Source of the DNA: Heterobilharzia americana
Taxonomy: Eukaryota; Platyhelminthes; Trematoda; Strigeidida; Schistosomatidae
Assembly (NCBI GenBank): GCA_944470555.2
Contig: OX104134.1
Span: forward strand, 108,184,701-108,248,700
Direction of reading: 5' to 3'
DNA length: 64,000 nucleotides
How positions within the stretch are numbered: position 1 is the stretch's first letter; each line of letters starts with the position of its first letter. The translations under genes were made by a program, and so were the position numbers. Positions 36,401 through 48,834 of the stretch are shown here, one piece after another. The notes below the pieces were generated by a model, which saw only the letters and a list, made by a program, of their open reading frames with translations, had not been told where the DNA came from and did no database searches.

Positions 36401-37285
36401 TATTCATTATTTATTATCTCATCACTTTTCTGTTACACTAAATGAACAATTCTAATCTATAACAAAAACTGAATTTATATTTATCATTTCCCATAAGGAA
36501 TTAACTGAAATTGTTTCGAAAATGTCATTCTTTATTGAAATGTTGGATAAATTTTGTTAATCAACATGTATACTTCATATGTGTATGTAAGTAAACATTT
36601 ATAGCAGTGAACTGGGTTGAATTGAACACTGGACACTTTAACCGCTCAAATCAATCTCTTACGTTTCAAGACAATAAAATAAAAATTAGTATTTGAAATT
36701 TAAATAGAGGCATAATAATGTTACAGTTGACAAGAATTAATTTTATTCCATAATGATTTTCCACCTCTTATTTGACTAACCACACTGGTTTCACTTATAG
36801 TGAAAGGGAGACTTTCATCAGTTCTGCTGAAACGCTGTTTGACATTCAAAGCTTGATCAATGTTCACTGCACACTTACAGTAGTTATTGGCCGGTATGCA
36901 ACGTACTCATACATTCTGGATCATCAATAGCTAGCGAAATAAAATTCTTCCCCTAGAATCTTCTAAATGCGATTTATTTTCAGTTCAAAATGAGTCAAAA
37001 TTTAACCTAGTGTTATACTATTGTCATTATAGTAATGAATATCAACAAAGTTTAAGACATAAGTGCCTCTGTGATCCTCTGACTCCGAAAGCAATGATTC
37101 AAGGTTTGAAAACAGTTAATTGAAAGACCTTGTCAATGGCTTGTGAACTGAATTCCCCACAACGTTACTGGATTACATAGACGTCTCCATTTCTAAACAT
37201 CGTTCACTATGATGCTAAATCACTATACTACACAATTAACTATTTTACTGCTCCGAAGGTCAAGAAAACCACTTCACTGAAAGTG
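33430..37285. other. Intron sequence, nothing recognised
   Basis: AT-rich intronic DNA of the FS/Kazal gene. The open frame 35615-35854 has no splice sites or domain that would support an exon. Confidence 0.4.
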
Positions 37286-37289
37286 TTAG

Positions 37290-37740
37290 ATAGTTGAATG
37301 CAATTGACGGATGACCCTATCTGATCTGGGTTTCATGCTTCTTGCGACTCATCAGCAAGGCATATGTACAACCTTGAGGGAAGTGATGCCTCCAGTGAGA
37401 TTCAAACTAACGTCACTCAGCGCTGAAATGAGAGGCATTACCACTGAACCACTTGGCTTGTGACAGGATAGGATAATATGACCAGCCATTGAACAGTAAT
37501 GAATTTTGTGTTGCCTAGTTCTAAGAGCTTACTGAATTTTATCGGTCACTTTGCTATGTAGTCATCTAGGTAGAAGGCTTCCTACTTACTGTCTCTAACT
37601 ATTTAACATCAATCGAAGTGACTTATGAAGCTGAGATTCCTTGCTTGGTGACTACATTATAAAGTGATCGACAGGATCCAGTCAACAATTCGGTCGAGGG
37701 AACATGAAATTAGTCATTCTTCAGTGAGCAATCATTGTAG
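37290..37740. repeat. Head-to-head family A SINE pair
   Basis: Minus-strand SINE at about 37545-37290 with the ribozyme segment CUUGCUGAUGAGUCGCAAGAAGCAUGAAACCCAGAUC: core CUGAUGA and GAAA intact, stem II weak. It faces a plus-strand 5' leader at 37650-37740 (tataaagtgatcgacagg...gaacatgaaattag). Same architecture as 33.0-33.4 kb. Confidence 0.6.
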
Positions 37741-39394
37741 GTATTGAAGGTATTCAACCATAAACTACAGCTAATTCTTATGGATGAAGACAGAGTCAGT
37801 AGATTAGAACCTGCGTTATTGAGCAGCATTATATCAAGCAAACTGTTATTTGTTTTTCTTCTCACAGTTCACGTCTACTTAAGGATTTCCATAATCTTGA
37901 CGGAAATAACAATGTACATTTGGTAGTGTGTATTTATGTTTGTGATAACGATTTCTCCATATTTACAATTCCTATAACCAAGAATAGAATTCAAGCGTTC
38001 AATATTCTTTAATGGATTGAAACCAAAGAATTTTTGTTTCAATTATCGGAAATCACTTCAAAAATCAATTTCCGGCCTTTAGTTTATGGATAAGTAATCA
38101 AACAAAATAACACTCAACAATGAACTCATATAAATGAGTAGTTAGTTGGTTGGCTAGTTATGACGATAAAAGTAATATGCTGAAGATGTCTATTTTCCAC
38201 TTTTGGGTGGAACACTTGAAACATTGAAATACATAGCATTTTATTCTAACTCTAAAACAAGATAACATTACGGCTGACTAATATTAGCTGACATGTTGCT
38301 GTTACTATTATTATTCAAAACTTGAATTCAGCTGCATTATCTTGCATTCTGTTCTACTTTGGTCTTAAAAACCTTCACCCTGGAACACCTGTAAATCTCA
38401 TTTGAAGGCTCAGCTTACGTCAAGCTTCATATTCCTTGGTCGAAAAATCACTGAATTCGCCTGTTTTCCTTCATCGATTTTTATTATCCTCTCTCAGTCA
38501 GTGAATTAGTCTATGAAGCTTCATGGATTGAGGTGTTTTAGACATGTGTTGCGTATACAGAACCACCCCTCAACTTGGTGTGTAATGCTAACCAACTGAT
38601 TCCTATCACCACAGTGTCAATAGTCTTAATCAGCGCCTGGTACTAAGCACTAGACAGCTACATCAGTTAACCACTGGTGAACAATTCAAAGCTTTTTTTT
38701 ATCAGGGAAGAAATGTCTTAGATAAATGGAGTCAATGTTTATTTACGTGTAGTGAAACCACAAGAAGAGCAATATTGAGGTGATAGGTGACTCAGTCAAT
38801 GACACTGTCAAGCTGCAATGACTGAGGTACCTAAAACAAGTGTTACACATACCAAGCCACTTTCCATACAGATGTACTTAATCACTGGGATACTAGCGGA
38901 TTAAAAGAATGACAAAAATTAGCAGACCGAGAGGTAGCAGGAGTTCTGGTTGTTGTCCGTGGCCCTAAAAGAAAATAATAGGCTTCCAAACTGAGGTTCT
39001 GCAAATGTTAGAAAACGACTGTTGGATAACCTTGATGATAAGATCTAAAAATGATTATAGAAGACAGGTAAATTGACTGGAACCGATACACTTTTAAACC
39101 AATTTATTTTGCAGTATGCCAACTTTGTATATCATTTCGAGAAGTGGCAGATAACGGGAAATTACACTTCTCAACTATGAAAACAAACGTCACTTCAAAA
39201 CTAGTGGTAGCCACTGCTCAACACCATATTGTTTAAAGTAACAAAACTGATGGGTAGTTCAAAAAATATTTTTGAAGTCAAGCTAATTTCAAAAATTATA
39301 AAGAATTTACGTCATGGTAAATAGCAATTACCTTAATTAACAACGAGTACAAAATTCTGACTGAAAAGGGTATTTGTTCATACTACATGATTGG

Positions 39395-39650
39395 GGATAA
39401 TCAACAGGAAGCCTTGAATGACTTCGGTTTCGTTTTTCTCGACACTCGTCAGTAAGATCTGTCTGCAAACTTGACGGAATTGATGTTCCCTGTAAAAGTT
39501 GGACCCATATCACTCAGTGCTACAGTCAGAGACGCTACCACTGAGCTATTCGATTGGTGACTGACTTCCTGTAGGACTGCATAATGTACTTTGATTGATC
39601 AATAGAAAGTAATCAATTTCATGTTATTTGGTCCTGAGTACTGATCGTGT
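39395..39650 (-). repeat. Family A SINE
   Basis: Minus strand: leader (gtcctac...), cagtggtagcgtctctgactgtagcactgag, B-box-like region, then CUUACUGACGAGUGUC...AACGAAACCGAAGUC. The ribozyme core bases CUGACGA and GAAA are intact, stems I and II are poor. Confidence 0.6.
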
Positions 39651-40023
39651 TCTGTTGAATACGTGTTTATGTGATGAGGAGGCTTGAAAACTGAATATCA
39701 CGCTGTACTTCAATTGATTTTGGAACCAAGAATTTTTAATCGCAAACCAACATTTTTAGTTCTGTCAGAAAGGTGTATTCTGGAATACTAGTCACCATAA
39801 ATAATTTCCATTCATCAGAAACAAAAGTTCTGAAATAGTGGAGAATGTTTGTAGCTAAGGTGGATGGTTTTGATTGCATTGTGTTCTCTGAGCTGGGTTG
39901 TTTAAATGTAATGTAATACTTAATAACCTTCATTTCTTGATGTTAACGCTTGTACGTTGGTTAGACCGAATTGATCCTCCTCGATATTGCTGCTGTTTTC
40001 AAATTTGATATCACTGATGTTTA

Positions 40024-40325
40024 AAGCCTAGCAGTGGAATTCAGGGTGTGCATTCCGTCTTCTTTGGGGGTCACTCATCAGCTGGATTTACCACCTCTAT
40101 GTGAGTGAAACAGGCATAACATGGTTTTCGTGATGTTATGGCTTGTACGTCCCGATTGCTGGCTGGACCAAATTGATTAAAGTAGTCGGTCTTAGGTCCA
40201 AGTCTTGATAGGAACGGCATCACTCGCTAGGAGGCAGGTACATTCAGCTGACGAGTCTTCGATAAGGTGAAATGCACATCCTGGATTCCATTGCCAACCA
40301 CTATCTGTTTGTAGTATCAAGACCT
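40024..40325. repeat. Fold-back Sm-alpha-like SINE unit
   Basis: Inverted arms at about 40024-40115 and 40215-40315 around a decayed tRNA-like centre, the same layout as 32.05-32.48 kb. The left arm on the minus strand has CUGAUGA but altered GAAA (GGAA) and cleavage site. The right arm on the plus strand keeps a complete ribozyme (separate entry). Arms diverge by many substitutions, so the pairing is old or imperfect. Confidence 0.7.
40242..40286 (+). ncRNA. Hammerhead ribozyme, Sm-alpha type
   Basis: Core CUGACGA (40248-40254) and GAAA (40269-40272). Stem I: AUUCAG with CUGGAU, six pairs including one G-U. Stem II: GUCUU/AAGGU, five pairs with two wobbles, loop CGAU. Stem III: AUG/CAU around a two-base loop. 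Predicted cleavage is after C17 at 40280, in AUC|CUGG. All bases known to be needed for catalysis are present. The very short stem III is characteristic of the schistosome Sm-alpha ribozyme, which works best as a dimer or with stem I tertiary contacts. Weak stem II may lower activity. Confidence 0.7.
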
Positions 40326-41254
40326 GCACTGTCACTTGGTTTCATCTGAAATTGAGGAATATTTCTGCAGACATGTCCTGAACTCTCAGGATAGTATGAA
40401 TTTTATTAGCTGCCTGGCTGCCAACATACTTGACTGCTGAGAAGGTAAAAATATATCCGAAGATGTTACTTTACAGTTCATTTTGTATGCATAAAACTAG
40501 ATGATAGGTGATCTTTGAGATTTTGCGATAAGTAATAACGTTATAAATAATTTATCTCACTGTCCACCTAAAGTAGACAAGTACTGAAAAGTTTTAGGAC
40601 CTAACAAGACTCACTGCTGAGTTCTGAATGTTGAACCTACAGGTCACGATGTTTCAAGTTTTCATTGTCTTTCCAAATGATATCAGCTAGTGATAAATAA
40701 CACCTTGGAACATCAACTGTTAGTCACAGACTGGCGAAGAACATGCAAAAGAATATTTTTATGGAGGAAGGGGAAAAAGAAGGAAATGATCGAATTGTGG
40801 GATACATAACCCACAACATTGCATTATTCGTTATTTTAAAATTGCACACATGGCACTCTCTCAAACAACTCAATTAAAAGGAGTACCAAAAGAATGTTGT
40901 TACAGTAACCCCGAAACCGTTCAACATATCTATCAGATAGCTAAAAGTGTGACTTATACTGCTAACGTTACAGACTCTGACTTCAGTGAATCAGTACAAC
41001 GTTGGTCGACAGAAATAACCCCCTAATGAAAACTTCACAGTTACATGGGTTACCACACCGATGGCTGATTCATGTATGACTCTTTACTAACCGTAAATCA
41101 TTTAATCAGTAATGAAATATTTCTCACAATCTCCTATCATGTAACACTCTGTAACTTTAGAATCAAAATTTATTGAGCTTATCCTAGTTTGATTGACCAC
41201 AACAAATTTGTACTTCAGTTTAAAACTCGAACACTATAGATGTATCCATTCAAG

Positions 41255-41450
41255 GAGTTGATATAAAGGGAGACGAGTTGTGGCATGGGCTTGAATTTAT
41301 TGGTGTAAAATCTCTGACTTCAGCATTGAGTAAAACAGGTTCGAATCACTGAGGAAATACCAATTTTCTGATGGTTGGAATGTTGATGAATGCCGACAGG
41401 CTTGGAAACTTGGAAGCTTGAACCTCATACTGATCTTCTCAAACCACTTA
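41255..41450 (+). repeat. Family A SINE, decayed
   Basis: ctctgacttcagcattgagtaaaacaggttcgaatcac carries a good B box; gttgatgaatgccgacaggcttggaaacttgg is the decayed ribozyme segment. It ends about 400 bases before the Kazal exon. Confidence 0.45.
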
Positions 41451-41853
41451 GTTTAATCACCCCTTACTGGGAACATCCTAATTTGAGTGAGAACTGGATA
41501 TACATAGTACTGAAGACTCTGATGAATGTTAGGTCTATGTCTGAAAAGAAACAACACCTCTCACTGGGATGCAGCTATAACCACCTGATGAGTGCTCGGC
41601 AAGACGAAACTTAGCACTTACATTTTCCGTACCGACTACTAATAAGCACATAATATGAACTAGATAGTGTGACTAAATGCCGAGACATAACTTAAAATAC
41701 ACCAGTGAGTGAACTTCATCATGTAAACAGATACTATCCAAGGACTGGTTGACGATTTATCATTTACGTTAAAAACGTTTCAATTATATATGTGTATAGC
41801 ACTGATTGACAAGTGTATTTAACCATATATATATGTGCTATTTTATTTATTAG

Positions 41854-42231
41854 GAACATCATCTGCTTCAAGCAACCAGTTATCAATTCTTAATGCATCC
41901 ACTCTACGCCCTAATTATCAAAATGACTATGGCATCAACTTACAACCCTCTCATTCAAATAACCTTCAACCAAAAACCGATGAGATACCTCAACACGATT
42001 CTCCACTACATATTCAACAATCTTCGAATATAGCTGTTCTGGAGTACAATACAGGCGAAGCTAATCCTTACAGATGTTCAATGAAAACATGTCCAACTGA
42101 ATTAAATCCAGTCTGTGATTCTGACGGTACAATATATGCAAATGATTGCCTGTTGAAAAAGTATACATGTCAAAAATTTGGCAATACTAAACTATCTGGA
42201 GTATTCACTTGTGGTTCAAAGCATCAGAGAA
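41854..42231 (+). CDS. FS/Kazal protein: linker plus Kazal domain exon
   Basis: Acceptor ttttatttattag and donor gtaagtgt, 378 bp, phase 1 in and phase 1 out; the codon shared with 31781 reads A|GA (Arg). The first ~70 residues are a Ser/Asn/Gln/Pro-rich linker with no cysteines, likely disordered. A compact Kazal domain follows: YRCSMKTCPTELNPVCDSDG, then TIYANDCLLKKYTC and FTCG, with all six cysteines and the CPxxxxPVCxxDGxxYxNxC signature. Kazal domains are serine-protease inhibitors or structural repeats in agrin-type proteins. The intron before this exon is 10,072 bp and filled with fold-back repeats. Confidence 0.85.
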
Positions 42232-42620
42232 GTAAGTGTGAAAGACAATATCCCTTTAGATATTTACTCATATGTTTCCCTCTGTGATCGGTATTTTGTG
42301 ATGGATAAGAAGTTGGAACGATAATTTCATTTCAACTTGTCAAGAACATCTCCGAAGTAAAAGTTCAGCTTTAAGAGCATCTCTGTATAAAAGGTCATTG
42401 TTATTTTCAAGTATAATTTTTCGCTCAGAAAAGTTTATTTAAGGAGTTTCATGTACTAGAATAATTCTACTGATCAAGTTTATTGATTGATGACTGTAAC
42501 GGATCATCTAGGTGAATTGATGTTGTTGTGTAATGTATTTGATGTTGAAATGTGGGAGACAGTCAGTAGGAATTCCCGTGTCCAGAATTCTTCTTGCATT
42601 GAATTTGTCTCTGACGAGCA

Positions 42621-42990
42621 TACAAAGCGGTAGATAGAACTCTGTCAGCACTTAGGATTAGACAACATGAAATTAGTTGCTCTCTAATGACCAGTCAATT
42701 AGTCTGCTCAATGGTATCTTTGCTGAATACAACGCTGTGACGTGGATCATGGTTTGAGGGGGAAGTCTCTTCGCTTGACATCGCAGATGCTCCTTGCTGA
42801 AAAGTCCTAACAAGCACGAAACCAAAGGGAGGCAAGGCTTCGGGCTGATTGCCTCCTAACAACTAGTATCCACTAAACGTAATTATACGCTTCTCACCTT
42901 TGTGGTTTACATTAAAAATGATAGGTGAAACTCTGTCAGCACTCGAAACTAGAGGTAATAAAACTAGAAGCTCTCCACTGACCAAGCAAT
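42621..42990 (+). repeat. Family A SINE plus a second 5' leader
   Basis: 42621-42885 follows the full SINE order: ggtagatagaactctgtcagcac, gacaacatgaaattag, tRNA-like region, gctccttgctgaaaagtcctaacaagcacgaaacc, tgattgcctcctaacaactag. A second leader copy (ctctgtcagcactcgaaactag) begins at 42925. It lies in the last intron of the FS/Kazal gene, same orientation as the gene. Confidence 0.6.
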
Positions 42991-43429
42991 GGGTTTAATT
43001 CCTCTTACGGAAACAGATGCTTTCGGTTATCTTCAGTGATGCAACATCCACTGCTTAAGTCAGTAATATCGTTTCCCACCCATTTTGATAAAAATGACTC
43101 CATTTGAAGGTAAACTGTACACGCTTTCAATCAGTATACAATAATTTTAGTTAGATAGTATGAACGTGCGACTTGGCATTACTGCATAATGGTTAAATTT
43201 GTCTTATTCTATGTAAGCTTATCAAAGCAGAAGGCAACAAGATGAAAGATAGAGCAATGGAAAAAGAGAACGCAGTCGTTAGTCACAGTCATGAGAAGAG
43301 ATGCTAAGGGAAGTAAAACATATATCAAAATATGATGTGGTGATTAGGATCGAAAAACGTATCAATGCACCTTTGCTGCCACAGTCGATTCAAACCACAT
43401 TATCTAGAGTTTCCAACCACCGATTTCGG

Positions 43430-43720
43430 CTATTCCGAGAATTTTAACATGGCAGTTTACATTTAACAGCGTGAACCGAACCAAGAGTCAGAGACTATAT
43501 CTACTAACCTTAACCTCTTTCCAGCCCAAGCCTACTTCGGTTATACCGTGCGTTGAGGCTGACGGTAGCTAGGCAAATGTAGCACATATCCCAGTCATCT
43601 AAGTGGATGGAAGCTTAAAATATTATCAGCAACTCATTTTTCTCACCTTAAACTGCATCCCTGACTTCCACGTTACTAACGTGATAGTTCTATGACACAT
43701 ATTTAATGCTACGAAGGTAA
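43430..43720 (-). mobile_element. Non-LTR 3' scrap (family B)
   Basis: Minus-strand translation keeps LHPLR-stop-LGYVLHLPSYRQP, equivalent to 'LHRLRWLGHVLRMPSHRLP', then decays. Confidence 0.55.
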
Positions 43721-45862
43721 TGGTAATTTATCACGTATAATCATCTCATATTTTTTATCCGCTATGTCGAATAAGTGATAAGATGATGATTTCTGATCAC
43801 CTTGCTAGTTATCAACAAAGGTACTAAAAATGAGAGTGTTGGATACTGGTTTCAAGATGCTGTAATATTTAAGAAAATCCCAAAGCCGTTTCTCCTCTCT
43901 ATACCATCTCCATAACTCTTAAATACTATTCCAGAAACGTTGACCTGTGGACCACTGTGAATAATCCAAGTTGTTTCATGAATTTCTATAATCCCTGTTC
44001 TGTTGATATGAACCAAGAAAACCATACCCAGTTCAATTGATTTTAACGGTCTCTGCTTCCTCTCTAACAGCTTAACGAATTTATATATAATTATTTAAAG
44101 TCATTTTATTTGAAACAATATGATTGATACAGCATAGAATTCCCAAGATGTATTTTTTAACACAATCGCTCCGAGCATGACATTTTTAAACGGAATTATT
44201 ATCTCATTTGAACAGTGTAAGTAAACGCAGTATTGAAGGCAAGAGTGTGAAACAGCCAGCTGGTGTTAGAATAATGTCTGATCTGGAATGGGGAATAAAC
44301 AGAAAAACAAGTTTAGATTTGGTGGTGATGGTTCATTCAGCCAGTACATGAATCTGCTATTCAAAATGGGTATCCCAAGTACAGTAATATGACGCATTGT
44401 GGCGTATTTAGAAGTCCGTTTCCATCTATAATGACGTCCTTACTTCCTTTTATTATTAACTTGAAAAATGGTTGATTGACCAAGTGCAAGAGTATATGAT
44501 AAGTTTGGAAGAGACATAAAGGATTAGAACAAATTGAAAGGAAATAGTATGATGTAGCACATGTATTGACAAGTATTTTTAGTAACTTAAGGTTCACGCA
44601 GGCTACCAATAAAAAAGTTGCGTTTTACGTTGATCAAGCTTTTTTCCAGCAGCGAAACTTCCTAAAGTTGGCGATAAGTTTTTTCTCTTGAGTAATATGT
44701 AAACACAGTAAAATACCGTCCTCAATTACTTCTTAAATAGTGACTGGAGACAAACGAGAACTTGTGCGGTAACGTTACATGAACCAGTATGGTATGGGTT
44801 ATAAAACAACGTCAGATCGACAGAATCGGGAGATTCACCTGTTTGACAATTCTTTTTGAAGTCATCAAATTATCTTTCAGTCTCTTACCACCTCTTTCTG
44901 AGTGAGCCTACTTTGGGTTACAGTGCTAAGATCTGTCTAGGCAGTTAGCATGATGATGAAAAAATATTTGAGTAAGTCTAATCATTAAAAGACGACCAGG
45001 AAATCAGCAACAAGCAGACACTTACATTACTTAGTTAATCACTGCTGCTTTGTAAGGTCTAATCATGCAACCTGACTGAACACGACCCAGTGAGTGAGAT
45101 AATGTTTTAGCCACATGACCCACAGATCGATCAAATTACTGACGCCTTTATCTTTAATATTTTATAATTGCCCAAATGAAATCCCTGGGAATATCCAGAT
45201 TTCTGCGTAGGAGCTCACATATTAATACTGGCAGAATGATTTAGCCAGAGCGTTATCTGCTAGGCTATTGGGTAATGATGGCCATTTCTTGTGCGACGGG
45301 GCTAACCTGATATTACAGAAGGTAATTTTTCTTATGCAAAACATTGACCAGGTAACCTGAAAGCTGCTTATGAACTAGGGCTCCTTTAGCTTCAATCAGT
45401 GATTGCCGTCTTTCATTTTTCAAGACTTACAAACTACATTACACAACTGTCTGGTCGTTTTTCAAAGATGTTTCCTCTAAAATGTATGTAAACTTCGCTT
45501 TATCTTTAAAAACTTTGAAACATTTGGTTGGGTTTTTAAGGTATATATTGTTAAAATTTCAAATCGATTCGGCGTTAAAAGACTGTACTTCATAAATAAT
45601 AAACTGTGAATGAAATAGGTTGTTTCATAATAGATATTGTCTGAAATCGCCTCTTCTTCTGTACAATGTTCAACTTACCAATAATATATCATGTTCAAAG
45701 TACTAAATTTCGATCTAAACTATAGTCATAAAAAAGTTACTGAAATATTTTGAGCAGTACCCTGTATCATTAGGCCAAGTTGGTCATGGAAATGTCAGCA
45801 CAACATATGCGTATTATTCACTAGTCAACAGTTTCCTACACATTATTTTGTCTTCTTTTTAG
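43721..45862. other. Intron sequence, nothing recognised
   Basis: AT-rich DNA between a retrotransposon scrap and the terminal exon of the FS/Kazal gene. Confidence 0.4.
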
Positions 45863-45948
45863 GTTCTGCTTGTCAATGTATTTTTGCTTCTTCATACAGA
45901 CTGAAATATCCATACCTAATTGTACTAGTATATTTGTGGTTATCTTAG
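45863..45948 (+). CDS. FS/Kazal protein: terminal exon with hydrophobic tail
   Basis: Acceptor tcttctttttag, then two bases completing the codon opened at 42231 (A|GT, Ser). It encodes SACQCIFASSYRLK followed by YPYLIVLVYLWLS and stop TAG at 45946-45948. A short small-residue stretch (SSA), a polar spacer and a 10-13-residue hydrophobic tail running to the stop match a GPI-anchor signal; a very short C-terminal membrane anchor is the alternative. This would place the Kazal/FS domains on the cell or tegument surface. The exon is only 86 bp and is supported by the acceptor, the phase match and the sensible tail; transcript evidence would settle it. Confidence 0.55.
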
Positions 45949-46342
45949 CAACAACCATGCAAACAAATGGTGGATATTTTCTGGTATACTATAATGCTTA
46001 ATTAAGCTGTCCAGACATTTTTGGACTGTTGCTGTTTTCTTACTATAACTGGGTACGATTTATGACAACTAGGGCATCTTCGAACATATAAACTGCATAT
46101 TCTCCGCACTCGGTCTCTCCTTCTGTCACACACATGCACATACAGGTTAAAATGCACAATTAGGGGGACAAACAAATATGCAAAAACTAATATTTTCCCC
46201 TTATTTCTTTGTTTTCTACTTCAATCCAATCAAATTGTTGACAAATAAGGAGATTGGCTAGTTTTGTTTTCGGTTTAAATAAGGAAAAAAGAAGTAACTA
46301 TTGACCTTTGCAAAACTTTAGTGAGCCCCAAAGGACTGATAA

Positions 46343-46348
46343 AATAAA
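46343..46348 (+). promoter_or_regulatory. Candidate polyadenylation signal of the FS/Kazal gene
   Basis: AATAAA about 395 bases beyond the stop at 45948, in unremarkable AT-rich DNA. Position is plausible for a 3' UTR end; support is positional only. Confidence 0.28.
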
Positions 46349-46774
46349 GAAAACAACTACTAGTATAAGCCGGAAGTGGGACCAATATTTGAAGTGACAT
46401 TACAAATGAAAGTATACTGAATCAGTAGTCACAATTATTTTTCATGTACAATAGAAAGCCGATGAATAACAACGTTCAACTGCTTTGTACAGCGTGGTAT
46501 CGACTTAATTGGTTGGGAGAGGAACTAAACCAGTAGCCTCATTCTAGATGATTTATAGAATATCTCAATACCGATCCCAATAACCATACTAAAGAAAGTA
46601 GTTGTTACAGAATTTCCTGAATCTCCAGCTTCACATATATCCTTACATGTATTTTAAAAGTTTGAGTTGATTACATCATTTTCAACTTTACTACTCAATA
46701 TGTACATTAAAGGTGATTTTCTTGAGTCATTTTCGATGACATAACTATTTGTAGTCAAAATTTTAAGGCCGCAT

Positions 46775-47205
46775 TCATCACACTGACTAGCATCATTTAG
46801 AGAACCATAGTTGACAGCTGCTGTTTTGTTCCAATATGGAACTTCTCAGTAGTTCTCACCAGAACCCTAGGTGGGATTGAGCCTAGGACCGTCATAGCTT
46901 ATCGTGAGTACGTTATCATTTAACCTATGGTTTGGAATGTAATGGTTCATATTTTCCTACATCTGTCAACTCGCAATGTAGCACAAAGACCACCCATGCC
47001 ATCGACGAGTATTTGTTTTCTGATACATGTCTACTTGGTTGACTCCGCAGGTCACGGTTCTACAAAAGAAATTAGGGAAACCCATCCTAAATCACGTCAC
47101 TAATTACCACTGGTCTTGGGTGTACATTTCCAAGGTGTCCTAAAATAGGACGAAACAGCTGTTCCGTAATCGTTCTCTAACTGATTTCAGTCTTTGATGA
47201 ATACT
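46775..47205. repeat. Inverted pair of PLE terminal repeats (family C)
   Basis: The left copy (46775-46985, ribozyme on minus) and the right copy (47090-47205, ribozyme on plus) face each other about 100-150 bases apart. Left: CUGAGAAGUUCC...GGAACAAAACAGCAGCUGUC, stem II re-paired as GUUCC/GGAAC but G8 and G12 changed to A. Right: CCAAGGUGUCC...GGACGAAACAGCUGUU, core entry CUGA lost. Both look inactive. Same topology as the better-kept 58.3-kb inverted repeat. Confidence 0.55.
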
Positions 47206-48009
47206 TCCTTCAAAGGCCTCTTCGTAACCTAAGTCGTAATACCTGTACATTAAGAATGGTCTACTGAACAAGAGTATCTGAAATCGCCAACTCGACAGTA
47301 ATAAATACGCTCGAGTAAACTAAGAGACATGATGAAATGTAATACATAGCAATAATAAAGTTATATGAAGTTACACCACATTGAAAATTTCAACTAATCG
47401 AATTCAAATTGACTACCATTTCTTTTTATGAGCAGAGGTTCAAGTTTTGAAGTTTAACGGAACAATTTTCAACAACTAAACACATTTCCTTATTTCACTG
47501 TCAGGTGATAATCGTAAATGACTTGATGACATAACTTTCATGTTTTTATTCTAACGATTGCTAAGGAAAAGGACTATGGATAATTTTTTTACATATGGGA
47601 GCAAGTAGACATCCACCTTCATGTATTTTCTTCTAAGAAGCATGTAGAAATTGACACAGATGGTTTGAAATATTTGGTCTTGACACCTTATCTTTATCTG
47701 GCTGTTTTAAGAGCCGCTTAAAAGTGCAGATTAACATGAATTTTCTGCTTGCTGTGTTTGTTGAATAGCTTCATGACGACAACTGCCTATCTGCTTTGAA
47801 GATATTATCAGTCTTAAGTAGCTGATTGATATATATTGGCTTTTTTAGGCTATAAAACAGTTTGTTTATCTTCTATACTGCTGACATACCTCTTGATGAA
47901 ACCGTCTGAATATACGTGCCTGGATAGAATTTGAACTAAAACTAGATAGGTTATCAACTGGTGACTAACTTGTATAGACATATTAGTCCCATGAGGGATT
48001 TTTCATGGC

Positions 48010-48190
48010 ACAAGAAACCCAGTTTTAAAGTCTCTGACTTCAAAACTGAGCTATTCAACTCTGAACCACCAAGAGAAAAGTTTCGCGTCGTGTTAACAGA
48101 CGCGTCTTGCTGATAAGTGCCAACATGTAGGAAACTTGCGTCAAGCAGAGTCGACTGAATGCCACTATCCAACTCCAGAATTAAAGCTTT
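48010..48190 (+). repeat. Family A SINE
   Basis: Plus strand: tctctgacttcaaaactgag, then cgcgtcttgctgataagtgccaacatgtaggaaacttgcgtc. The ribozyme core has one change (CUGAUAA, G8 to A). Tail gactgaatgcc. Confidence 0.5.
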
Positions 48191-48834
48191 CACTTTATGT
48201 CTCATATTTTTATCAGAACGACTTTTCTTGACTTCATCAAGTGGCCTAGTAACTGAATTTCTGACCTACAATTAAGTACTTCAATAATATTCACTGTGAA
48301 CGAGCACTCAAACTTAAGCTGATTTCTCTTCGAAAGAAGTGATATGGGCAAACAGTATCCAGATTTTTTGTTAGGTATTCGAATTACACGTTTTATGTAC
48401 CTTAGTGAAACCTTTTTCTCTTCTCTTTTAAGAAAAGCCTTGACAGTTTTAGGTAACTTTCATGAGTTTAATTTCAGAGATCACAATTTATGATCTTATG
48501 GCGTGTGATTTTCAGTGGTGGTCCTGTTGACAAAACAGTTGAGAAGTTGAACGACTATGCGGCTGGGAAAAATACCAACCTGGACTTTATAATTTGTAAA
48601 CGGCTTGTCAAAATATCATCCAATATAATTATACGTTTATGCACTGAAGCACATCTTGGTGCCCATTAATGCTTATCTGTACACGAATCGGTCATCAGTG
48701 GGTAACGTATGTAGCTGTCTGACCCTCAATACTAAGTACTGGCCTAAGATTACCAACGAAATTTAGGCACTTAATTTCGATATCAGGTGTCGGCAGTCAG
48801 TCGGCAACAAGTCATAGGCATTCATCACCCTGAA

